NCBI RefSeq assembly: GCF_002257645.1
Contig: NZ_NQMO01000003.1
Span: forward strand, 434,001 to 498,000
DNA from: Paenibacillus sp. XY044
GTDB taxonomy: Bacteria; Bacillota; Bacilli; Paenibacillales; Paenibacillaceae
Direction of reading: 5' to 3'
Length of the DNA stretch: 64,000 nt
The notes beneath the pieces were generated by a model that worked only from the letters and a program-made list of their open reading frames with translations, was not told the DNA's origin and searched no databases. Positions 44,467 through 51,691 of this stretch are shown here, piece by piece (position 1 is the stretch's first letter; each line of letters opens with the position of its first letter). The translations under genes were made by a program, and so were the position numbers.

Positions 44467-45171
44467 ATGAGTAAGGATCATATCATTAAATCCATGCTTT
44501 CCGATCAGGTGAGCATGACACCAAACGGATTTCTCGCCGATGAGTTAAATCCGCAGCAGTTTGCCAATGTCTACGAATTGTTTTTTGACAGCATATTAGA
44601 AATCAGTGCATCGGATATAGCGGGAGTCGAAGGCTACGGTGAGTTCAATGAAGATTGTAAAACGGAGTACAGCACCTGCAGGGAGTACCTCCTTGACACA
44701 TTTGCGGATGATCAGGAGGGATATTGGTATCATTGGAAGGAACTCTACGATACAACGCTTTTAGATCGAGACTTTGTCGAAAAATACTTGATGGAAATGG
44801 AAGCCAGAATCGATTATTGTGAAGGCAGACGTTATTTAGTGAATAATAATACGTTTTTTGAAATTATGATCACCGATGGCAAATCGGAGGTCGGGTTCCC
44901 GGACTGGAGCAGATCCGGCATATGCGATTTCCTTTTAGATTTTGCCATTATGGACTTAAATAAGCCGTATTTGAACATACCTGAATTGTTATTCGATTAT
45001 TGCGGTAAAAGAAACATCGTCGTTCCGGATTTTAAAGAAAGATTTTTATGTATGGCTTATTATAAGGGAATCGATGTTTTGCGGTGGCACGCGTCGATCG
45101 ATGACACGGAATCATGCTTGTCCATCATGAAATCCATCAGCGAACTGAAGGATCGAATTTACGCTTTATAA
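44467..45171 (+). CDS. Degenerate aminoglycoside-phosphotransferase-like protein
   Basis: 234 residues from the ATG at 44467 (AAAGGAGATCTGCAC upstream). The sequence from about residue 45 parallels the C-lobe of APH-family kinases of the hygromycin-type group: VEGYGEFNE, YWYHWKELYDTTLLDRDFVE, FLLDFAIMDLNKPY and LCMAYYKGIDVLRWHA. The N-lobe with its ATP-binding part is nearly absent. The catalytic HGDxxxxN is replaced by NNNTFFEIM and the following metal Asp region reads PDWSRSG. So it should not be an active kinase: either a decayed gene or a protein with a new role. The frame is intact with a good ribosome site and precedes the next gene by 11 bp, which argues that it is still translated. 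Confidence 0.7.
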   Translation: MSKDHIIKSMLSDQVSMTPNGFLADELNPQQFANVYELFFDSILEISASDIAGVEGYGEFNEDCKTEYSTCREYLLDTFADDQEGYWYHWKELYDTTLLDRDFVEKYLMEMEARIDYCEGRRYLVNNNTFFEIMITDGKSEVGFPDWSRSGICDFLLDFAIMDLNKPYLNIPELLFDYCGKRNIVVPDFKERFLCMAYYKGIDVLRWHASIDDTESCLSIMKSISELKDRIYAL

Positions 45172-45182
45172 AGGATGATCGT

Positions 45183-45881
45183 ATGAAATATGAAAATGCC
45201 GGAGAGGTCATACCTGAGGAACTGTTAAAAGAAATCCAAAAATACGCGGCCGGGAAACTGCTGTATGTTCCAAAGGGAGATGAAAAAAAGGGCTGGGGCG
45301 AAGCGACCGGTTACCGTGATCGATTGCAGAGGCGTAATCGGATGATCCGCAATAAATATGCCAATGGAATGACGGTTTCGGAGCTTGCGGACGAGTACTT
45401 TTTATCCCTGGATTCCATAAAAAAGATCATCTATTCGAAGAAAAATGACGGTCATCTCACTTATGCTCCGACTGTACACTCGGCTGTACAATATGCGAGT
45501 AACGGGCTGCTGGAGGAATGGAGCCAATGCTATCTGCTGCTTACAAGGCAAATCGCCCCTGACCTTCATGATTTTATAGAAGAAAAGCATTCCTATTTTG
45601 GCGTCGTAAAATTTCCCTTACGGCTCATCGAGCTGAATGGAATAGGGCTTGAGGAAGACGGTGCAGATGAAGCGGATGATCAGGCTGCTGATCTTCCGCC
45701 TCTTCTTGTTGAGTATGTAAAGGGCAAATTTTACTGCATCGAACAGAAGGAAATATTAGCCGCATTAAAACGGCGCAAAGTAAATGCTTATCCGACGGTA
45801 ATCATCTTAAAGGAAACTACGGATTATAAAAGGTTCATGAAGCTTTACGGGAACGTGTTGTTTTTTATTGATCATGCATGA
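45183..45881 (+). CDS. CD3324-family HTH protein with an extra C-terminal domain
   Basis: 232 residues from the ATG at 45183 (AAAGGATGATCGT upstream). Residues 1-90 match the small CD3324/Mor-like family: MKYENAGEVIPEELLKEIQ, ygL-type LLYVPKGDEKKGWGEATG, and the HTH RNKYANGMTVSELADEYF-LSLDSIKKIIYSKK. Those proteins usually end near residue 90-95. Here a further 140 residues follow with no family I recognise, including a stretch rich in Asp/Glu (LEEDGADEADDQAADLPP) and a C-terminal part that looks like a small alpha/beta fold (YPTVIILKETTDYKRFMKLY). Cotranscribed with the degenerate phosphotransferase upstream. Function unknown; probably DNA-binding. Confidence 0.75.
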   Translation: MKYENAGEVIPEELLKEIQKYAAGKLLYVPKGDEKKGWGEATGYRDRLQRRNRMIRNKYANGMTVSELADEYFLSLDSIKKIIYSKKNDGHLTYAPTVHSAVQYASNGLLEEWSQCYLLLTRQIAPDLHDFIEEKHSYFGVVKFPLRLIELNGIGLEEDGADEADDQAADLPPLLVEYVKGKFYCIEQKEILAALKRRKVNAYPTVIILKETTDYKRFMKLYGNVLFFIDHA

Positions 45882-45893
45882 TGATGAGCACGG

Positions 45894-46004
45894 ATGGTTG
45901 AAAATTTACATTCCAATGAGAAGGAATTTATCCTGGACCCCGAGAATGCTTATTTACCACAATCGAAGGGGCTACTGGAAAAATGCATATTGAATCCAAC
46001 CTGA
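45894..46004 (+). CDS. Possible 36-residue small protein overlapping the kinase start
   Basis: ATG at 45894 reads MVENLHSNEKEFILDPENAY and onward to a TGA at 46002, overlapping the first codons of the kinase gene in another frame. No good ribosome site. Low support. Confidence 0.18.
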   Translation: MVENLHSNEKEFILDPENAYLPQSKGLLEKCILNPT

Positions 46005-47251
46005 TCCTCAACGTGTTTATTGTTTTGCTGCCTTTAATTTTCTACCGATTCGTGTGTAAATCGAAAAAAACGGTGCTCTATTTTTTGCTGTTTCTCATAC
46101 CACTGATCATTACGATGTCATTCCCTGTCAAAGTGTTTAACACGGTTTTGGATTTACGGGGAATACCGCTTGTGGTAGGTTCCTTATACGGCGGGTTGTA
46201 CAGTGCGTTACTGTTATTCGCCAGTGCGCTGATCTATCGACAAATATTGGGTGATATTAATATTGTTTATTATGCGTTAACTCTGCTGCCAACGTTAGTG
46301 CTCGTTTGTTTTGCGATACCAGCATTTAACCGCGGAAATTTAAAAAGGCGGATGGTTATCGTGTTTGCTCTTTGCTTTTTCTTACGGATTACCGTCGTGA
46401 ATATTTATTTTGTGCTTAAAGGGAATCCAACGTATTTCCTGGATTCGTTTTTGCCTTCCCTGCCCATCGTACTGATGCAATGCGTGATGTCCGTTATTTT
46501 AGTGTACATATTGGAAATGGTCCGTCGTGACGTCAAGATTCAAGAAGAAATGATCGAAGCCGAGAAGCTGAAGGTCGTTAGCGAAATCGCCGCCTCGGTT
46601 GCTCACGAGGTACGGAATCCGTTAACCACCGTTAGGGGATTTGTTCAGTTATTAGGTGAGCCGTCCTTAACGGATCAGAAGCGTAAAGAATTTTCCCTCA
46701 TTACCCTTGTGGAATTGGATCGAGCGGGTTCGATCATTTCCGATTACTTGTCATTAGCCAAACCTCAAAACCAGAAGCTTGAACCGATTTCACTGAACGA
46801 AGAGTTTTTGGAAACCTCCCATGTGCTGAGCTCATATGCTAATTTACAAAATGTGACCATGGTAACCGAGTTTCATTCGTCAGGTACCATTTACGGAGAC
46901 AAATCCAAGCTAAGGCAAGCCATCATTAATTTATGCAAAAATGCGGTTGAAGCGATGCCGGACGGAGGTACGTTAACCATTAAATACTTCGTGGACGATA
47001 GCGACAAAAAGGCTAGAATCTATATCTCGGACACCGGGGTGGGAATGACGAAAGAACAGATCAAGCGGCTGGGATCCCCCTATTACTCAACCAAGTTAAA
47101 GGGCACGGGACTGGGGACCATGGTGACTTTCAATATCATACGCGAGATGAACGGACATATTTCGATTGAGAGCAAGGAAGGGGAAGGAACTACTTTTACG
47201 ATCACATTGCCGCTTTATACCCAAAAAGGGGACGCTGCGCTTGGCGAGTAA
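45983..47251 (+). CDS. KinB-like membrane sensor histidine kinase
   Basis: 422 residues, close to KinB of Bacillus in size and layout. Six membrane helices fill residues 5-180. HisKA box: EIAASVAHEVRNPLTTVRGF, phospho-His in SVAHEVRNP. HATPase motifs: NLCKNAVEAMPDGG, YISDTGVGMTKEQ, TKLKGTGLGTMVTF. KinB feeds the sporulation phosphorelay; a similar role is inferred, since no response regulator is adjacent. ATG after GAAGGGGCTACTGGAAAA. Confidence 0.9.
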   Translation: MHIESNLILNVFIVLLPLIFYRFVCKSKKTVLYFLLFLIPLIITMSFPVKVFNTVLDLRGIPLVVGSLYGGLYSALLLFASALIYRQILGDINIVYYALTLLPTLVLVCFAIPAFNRGNLKRRMVIVFALCFFLRITVVNIYFVLKGNPTYFLDSFLPSLPIVLMQCVMSVILVYILEMVRRDVKIQEEMIEAEKLKVVSEIAASVAHEVRNPLTTVRGFVQLLGEPSLTDQKRKEFSLITLVELDRAGSIISDYLSLAKPQNQKLEPISLNEEFLETSHVLSSYANLQNVTMVTEFHSSGTIYGDKSKLRQAIINLCKNAVEAMPDGGTLTIKYFVDDSDKKARIYISDTGVGMTKEQIKRLGSPYYSTKLKGTGLGTMVTFNIIREMNGHISIESKEGEGTTFTITLPLYTQKGDAALGE

Positions 47252-47346
47252 CCGGGGAAGCTGCATATTTTCTATTGAGGATGTTGTTCGGCAGCTTTTG
47301 GCAAAAGACTAATAAATTTAGTGTGATCTATAGTTCGAGGGAATGT

Positions 47347-47374
47347 TTGTCTACATATCCGAATTATTTATAAT
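47347..47374 (+). promoter_or_regulatory. Sigma-A-type promoter of the MraY-like gene
   Basis: TTGTCT (47347) and TATAAT (47369) with 16 bp between, about 40 bp ahead of the start codon. A weak hairpin AAGCTGC (47258)/GCAGCTT (47291) ends the kinase gene upstream. Confidence 0.65.
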
Positions 47375-47414
47375 GTAAGGAAACCATATTTTTCAAAGAG
47401 AAGGGGTTCGTCAT

Positions 47415-48368
47415 ATGTATGGAATTATGGCTGTTTCCGGCCTGTCTTTCCTTCTGGTTGCCGTATTGACGCCATTTTTGATTTGGACCTTGCGCAGGTT
47501 GAAGCTGACGCAGCCGATCCGCGCCGAGCTTCCGGCAGATCATCAAGCCAAACGCGGTACGCCGCTGATGGCCGGATTAATCCTGCTGATCGGGGTAGCG
47601 ATTTCGCTGCAATCCCAACCGGCACCTCTCATGTTACTCTTATGCGTTACGTTTCTGTTGTTCAGTTCGGTCGGCTTTCTCGATGACTTCAAAAAGGCCT
47701 TCTGGCAAGACCCGGGCGGCATTTCCGGTCGAACAAAGCTGGTGCTTCAGTTTATTTTTACGGGCATTCTTTTGTACGTATTGCTCCATTCGTTTGGCAT
47801 CACGAGCGATATTGCGTTATTTCAGGGATTCCACCTGCAATTGCCTATTTACGTGTATGTGGCCATCCTGCTGCTGTTTGTGGTGGGCTCTGCGAACGCG
47901 ATCAATTTTACGGACGGGTTGGACGGACTGCTGATCAATGTCGCGATCCCGACTTACTTTTTCTTTTTCTTGATCTCGGACAAACCTGAGGTGCAGACAT
48001 TTTCGCTGGTCATGATCGGCTGTCTGCTTGGACTTTTTCTATACAACATTTATCCGGCGAGGGCGTTTATGGGGGATACGGGATCGATGGCGATCGGAGG
48101 GTCGCTTTCCGTTTTGGCCGTGATTGAAAAGGTTGAAATTTTGATTCCGATCCTGTTTTTTATCTATCTTGCAGAGCAGCTCTCGGTCATTTTGCAGGTT
48201 TGGTATTATAAAAAGACGAAGCTGCGGTTATTCCGAATGACCCCGATCCATTTCCATTTCAGCCTGAAATACGGATGGAGCGAAAACAAAATCGTCATGA
48301 TTTTCGGTTTTATTTCGTGGGTTTGTGTGCTGATATGCTGGTTGATCTGGAAGTACCTGATGCATTAA
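47415..48368 (+). CDS. MraY-type glycosyltransferase (MraY paralogue)
   Basis: 317 residues, about ten membrane helices. Transfers a phospho-sugar to undecaprenyl phosphate. Motifs point to MraY more than TagO: DHQAKRGTPLMAGL, GFLDDFKKAF (Asp pair), NAINFTDGLDGLL, YPARAFMGDTGSMAIGG, and RMTPIHFHFSLKYGWSENKI, the MraY His loop. It lies outside any murein or cell division gene cluster, so it is likely a second MraY, perhaps for spore cortex or stress. ATG after AAAGAGAAGGGGTTCGTCAT. Confidence 0.88.
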   Translation: MYGIMAVSGLSFLLVAVLTPFLIWTLRRLKLTQPIRAELPADHQAKRGTPLMAGLILLIGVAISLQSQPAPLMLLLCVTFLLFSSVGFLDDFKKAFWQDPGGISGRTKLVLQFIFTGILLYVLLHSFGITSDIALFQGFHLQLPIYVYVAILLLFVVGSANAINFTDGLDGLLINVAIPTYFFFFLISDKPEVQTFSLVMIGCLLGLFLYNIYPARAFMGDTGSMAIGGSLSVLAVIEKVEILIPILFFIYLAEQLSVILQVWYYKKTKLRLFRMTPIHFHFSLKYGWSENKIVMIFGFISWVCVLICWLIWKYLMH

Positions 48369-48391
48369 ACGATAGATGAATCAAATTGCGG

Positions 48392-48424
48392 AAGCAGCGG
48401 TCGGGAGGACTGCTGCTTTTTTTC
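48392..48424 (+). terminator. Terminator after the MraY-like gene
   Basis: AAGCAGCGGTC and GACTGCTGCTT (one G-T pair) around GGGAG, then a long T run. Confidence 0.88.
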
Positions 48425-48592
48425 TTTAGAAATAAGAAAAAGGCCATCCTTTTGCCGTTTGTTAAATGGCGGCAAGCGCTCTTAAACAGGTTTGTGCTAT
48501 TCTTGTAGCAGCGATGAAGTTCATAAATGCAAAATGTTCTTTTTCAAACTTATGGATGATATATGCATGTAAACGATAGAGGAGGGAGAGTC

Positions 48593-50194
48593 TTGGCCAA
48601 ATGCTTGACGAACGGAACCATTTATACGATGGATCAGGAACACAAGACGGTTGAGGCCGTCATCACCGAAGGAGGACGCATCATTGGCTCGGGAAATAAG
48701 CGGGAGCTGGAGGAGAGATTTCACGGCCGGATCGACGAAGTGATCGATCTTGGCGGAGGCGTCATGTTCCCCGGGTTTGTGGATAGCCATATCCACCTGA
48801 TCGGCCACGGGGAGACCTTTCTCAAGCTGCAGCTTTCCGGTCTGAAGCATCGGGGCGAGCTGCTGGACAAGATAGCTGAGCAAGCGCGCCGCCTTCCGCC
48901 AGGAACGTGGATCATCGGCGAAGGATGGAACGAAAATGAGTGGGAGGAAGCGCTACCCCCGACAAGGGCGGAACTGGATCAAGCTGTCCCGAATCACCCG
49001 GTGATGCTGCGGCGGGTCTGCCGGCATGTGCTGACCGTCAATTCACTGGCTCTGCGCGAGACCGGCGTTGATGAAGATACAGAGATGCCAAGCGGCGGAG
49101 TTGCGGAACAGGGCAGCGACGGAACCTTAAACGGCGTCTTTAAAGACCAGGCCCAGGATCTTATCCTGGACAGGATGCCCGGCGTGACTCAGAACGACCT
49201 GGAGACCGCGCTGACGATGGCCATCGAGGACTGCTGGAGACAGGGAATCACCGGCTGCCACACGGAAGACCTGAGCTACTATGGCGGCTGTACACGAACG
49301 CTGCAGGCGTTTCAGAAGGTCATTATGGAGGGGCAGAAGAAATTCAGAACACATTTGCTCATCCACCATCTCGCACTCAATGAATGGCTCGAAGAAGGAA
49401 GGCACCGTGTCCCGGAATCCGAGTTTCTCGAATACGGGGCGATGAAGCTGTTTGCGGACGGTTCTCTGGGCGGAAGAACGGCTCTGCTCAGCCGTCCGTA
49501 CGCGGATGATCCCACAACGAGCGGTGTTGCCGTTCATTCGGATGAGGAGCTGAACCGGCTGGTAGCGAAGGCAAGGAACGCCGGACTTGCGGCAGCTGCA
49601 CATGCCATTGGCGATGGGGCCGCAGAGAAGGTGCTGCGCGCGTTTGCTGCTCATACATGCCCGGCGGGCAAGAGAGACCGGCTGATTCACGGGCAAATGT
49701 TGCGGGACGAGCTGCTTGCGCAGCTGAAAGATCTGCCTGTGATCGTCGACATCCAGCCCAGCTTCGTCACGTCTGATTTCCCTTGGGTGCTGGATCGGGT
49801 CGGCGAAGCGAAGGGGCTGCATTTGTACGCTTGGCAGACGCTGCTTCGAAGCGGGATTCCCTGTGCCGGCGGTTCGGATGCGCCGATCGAAAGCGTCTCG
49901 CCCCTCCTCGGCATATACGCTGCCGTAACCCGCATGAATCCGGGGGATGCCCGGCGGACCATGTATGGTCCAGACGAACGGCTCAGCATGTATGAAGCGA
50001 TCTCGCTGTATACGACAGGCAGCGCCTATGCTGCGGGCCATGAACAAGACCGGGGGCGGATTCAGCCGGGATATGCCGCTGATTTTACCGTTCTGGAGCG
50101 GGATCCGTTCGGCGAACCGCCGGAAGCCATTTTGGAAAACGAGGTCCGGATGACAGTCATCGATGAAACGATCGTGTTCGGAAGGCCCGCATAA
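48593..50194 (+). CDS. YtcJ-like amidohydrolase
   Basis: 533 residues from a TTG at 48593 (GAGGAGGGAGAGTC upstream); an in-frame ATG 10 codons earlier overlaps the ribosome site. Metal-dependent amidohydrolase of the NfdA/YtcJ (amidohydrolase 3) group. Motifs: FPGFVDSHIHLIGHG (metal-binding His pair), GAMKLFADGSLGGRTALLS, AAHAIGDGA (His), and GIPCAGGSDAPIES (Asp). Beta-sandwich halves at both ends. Substrate unknown (formamide or exo-enol esters in relatives). Confidence 0.92.
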   Translation: MAKCLTNGTIYTMDQEHKTVEAVITEGGRIIGSGNKRELEERFHGRIDEVIDLGGGVMFPGFVDSHIHLIGHGETFLKLQLSGLKHRGELLDKIAEQARRLPPGTWIIGEGWNENEWEEALPPTRAELDQAVPNHPVMLRRVCRHVLTVNSLALRETGVDEDTEMPSGGVAEQGSDGTLNGVFKDQAQDLILDRMPGVTQNDLETALTMAIEDCWRQGITGCHTEDLSYYGGCTRTLQAFQKVIMEGQKKFRTHLLIHHLALNEWLEEGRHRVPESEFLEYGAMKLFADGSLGGRTALLSRPYADDPTTSGVAVHSDEELNRLVAKARNAGLAAAAHAIGDGAAEKVLRAFAAHTCPAGKRDRLIHGQMLRDELLAQLKDLPVIVDIQPSFVTSDFPWVLDRVGEAKGLHLYAWQTLLRSGIPCAGGSDAPIESVSPLLGIYAAVTRMNPGDARRTMYGPDERLSMYEAISLYTTGSAYAAGHEQDRGRIQPGYAADFTVLERDPFGEPPEAILENEVRMTVIDETIVFGRPA

Positions 50195-50196
50195 AT

Positions 50197-50320
50197 AGCT
50201 GCAAAAGTGCAATTATTTTGATGCAAATACCCGATTTCAGCGAAATTAGAGCACTTTTGCCCTTATTCGCACCAAATCGGCTCGGCCGTTGAAGGTGAAA
50301 ATTAGTGTACTTTTGCAGTT
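50197..50320. repeat. Inverted-repeat-bounded intergenic element
   Basis: A 124-bp element. Its ends AGCTGCAAAAGTGC and GTACTTTTGCAGTT are inverted copies with 12 of 14 matches. GCAAAAGTGC (50201) has a perfect inverted partner GCACTTTTGC at 50251. It starts two bases after the amidohydrolase stop. Structure is that of a small non-coding mobile or REP-type element. I believe similar units recur in Paenibacillus genomes but cannot check. Confidence 0.6.
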
Positions 50321-50612
50321 ACTTCTATAAAAAAACGAAAATATTCCAAAAATTCACTATATGAAAAATTCACAATAATAAAGTCATCATAATACCGACC
50401 CTAGATTATCCGAGCTAGAATACCAGTACAACATACTTATCAGCAGATCACTCGAAAAAGGATCAAACACAACCACAAACATAACAAAAATTATGTAAAC
50501 CTGATGAGTGTTGGTGTGCTCAAGCCGTGTCAATAAGGGTGGACCATCCCGCATGAAAGTGAAATGGTGACAAGGCACCAAAGGATATTTGTTTTGATCG
50601 GAGGCGAAATCG
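50321..50612. other. AT-rich spacer with no supported gene
   Basis: Apart from the dispersed motif copy at 50359 this stretch holds no supported frame or clear promoter. The ribosome site GATCGGAGGCG at its end serves the phosphotransferase gene. Confidence 0.6.
50359..50378 (+). repeat. Dispersed 20-bp 3'-end motif, copy 5
   Basis: ATATGAAAAATTCACAATAA, with the core TGAAAAATTCA, directly preceded by a second partial copy (AAAAATTCAC at 50348). Found 165 bp after the amidohydrolase stop, beyond the inverted-repeat element. Confidence 0.5.
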
Positions 50613-51596
50613 ATGAAGGAAAATTGGGAGCGGACGGAGCTGCCGCTGGAACTGAATCTGGAAGAACTAAATCACATTGCAGGGCCTGCATTTCAAGGCC
50701 GTACCATTACCTCAGCCCAGCGAATAGGCGTGGGTCTCAGCAACTCCAATTACAAAATTCAGGTTGAGGGGGACGGCAGGCCATACGTATTGAGATTTTT
50801 TCGCAGAGGAGAAGACATTGCCGGCAAGGAAATCGCCCTTACCCGGCTCGTTCGGGAACGGGTTCCCGTCGCCGAATTTGTACATGCCGATACGAGCTGC
50901 AGCCGGTATCCCAAACCCTGGGCCGTGCTGGAATGGAAGCCGGGGGTTCTGCTGAGCGATATATTCCGAAATGGTAACCAGGGAGAGAAAGCTTCTGCTG
51001 CAGCCGCGGTTGGTAGAACACTCGCGCATATTCACGGTTTTCCGTTCGAAGCTTCCGGTTTCTTCGGCAGCGATTTGAAGGTCACGGAGCCTTTCAATAT
51101 GAGCGGCGAGCGGTTTGTTGCATTCATGGAAGAACTCATCTTCCATAGTCCCTGCAAAGCTTGGCTGGGAGAGGAGCTTACCCAGCAGTTGTGGGCATTT
51201 TGCAAACGATACGGACCGTTATTATCGGCCAGTCAGGAAAGGCCCGTGCTGGCGCATTCGGATTATAACGGCTTAAATCTTCTGCTTGAGAAAGGTTCGG
51301 AGGGGTACTTCGTTTCTGCCGTGCTCGACTGGGAGGAAGCCTTTGCCTGGAACCGGCATGCGGATCTCGGCAATATGCTACGTTATGAGGCGAACGGTTC
51401 GTGGATCGAGCAGCACTTTATGAAGGCTTATGAGGAGGAGGGAATGGTGCTGGAAAAGAACTGGAGGCTTTTGTCACGCCTGGAGGACCTTGTCGCCTTG
51501 TGCGACATGCTGAGCCACTCGACGGCGGAGACGCCGAATCGGGTAAATGATCTGTGCCGGTTGATCGCTGGAACGGTTCGGGCAGGGGAGAATTAA
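50613..51596 (+). CDS. APH-family phosphotransferase
   Basis: 327 residues; ATG after CGGAGGCGAAATCG. Full kinase fold: N-lobe with RIGVGLSNSNYKIQV and a Lys-poor strand, the catalytic loop LAHSDYNGLNLLLE (HxDxxxxN) and the metal motif AVLDWEEAFAWNRHADLGNML. Phosphorylates a small hydroxylated compound; antibiotic resistance is possible but not indicated by a specific motif. Ends just before a bidirectional terminator. Confidence 0.88.
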   Translation: MKENWERTELPLELNLEELNHIAGPAFQGRTITSAQRIGVGLSNSNYKIQVEGDGRPYVLRFFRRGEDIAGKEIALTRLVRERVPVAEFVHADTSCSRYPKPWAVLEWKPGVLLSDIFRNGNQGEKASAAAAVGRTLAHIHGFPFEASGFFGSDLKVTEPFNMSGERFVAFMEELIFHSPCKAWLGEELTQQLWAFCKRYGPLLSASQERPVLAHSDYNGLNLLLEKGSEGYFVSAVLDWEEAFAWNRHADLGNMLRYEANGSWIEQHFMKAYEEEGMVLEKNWRLLSRLEDLVALCDMLSHSTAETPNRVNDLCRLIAGTVRAGEN

Positions 51597-51614
51597 TGAA
51601 TCGCTTCAGCAAAA

Positions 51615-51654
51615 AACACAGGCGCTCTGGAGAGTTACTCCATGAGCGCCTGTG
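51615..51654. terminator. Bidirectional terminator
   Basis: ACACAGGCGCTC and GAGCGCCTGTGT form a perfect 12-bp stem, extended inside by TGGAG/CTCCA. Between the converging phosphotransferase and subtilase genes. Confidence 0.9.
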
Positions 51655-51691
51655 TCTTTATTAAAAAGTGAATCAGCTCTTTCAATTGCGT

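Noticed and set aside
49127..50212. 361-codon minus-strand frame
   Set aside because: Antisense of the YtcJ-like amidohydrolase with its intact metal motifs.
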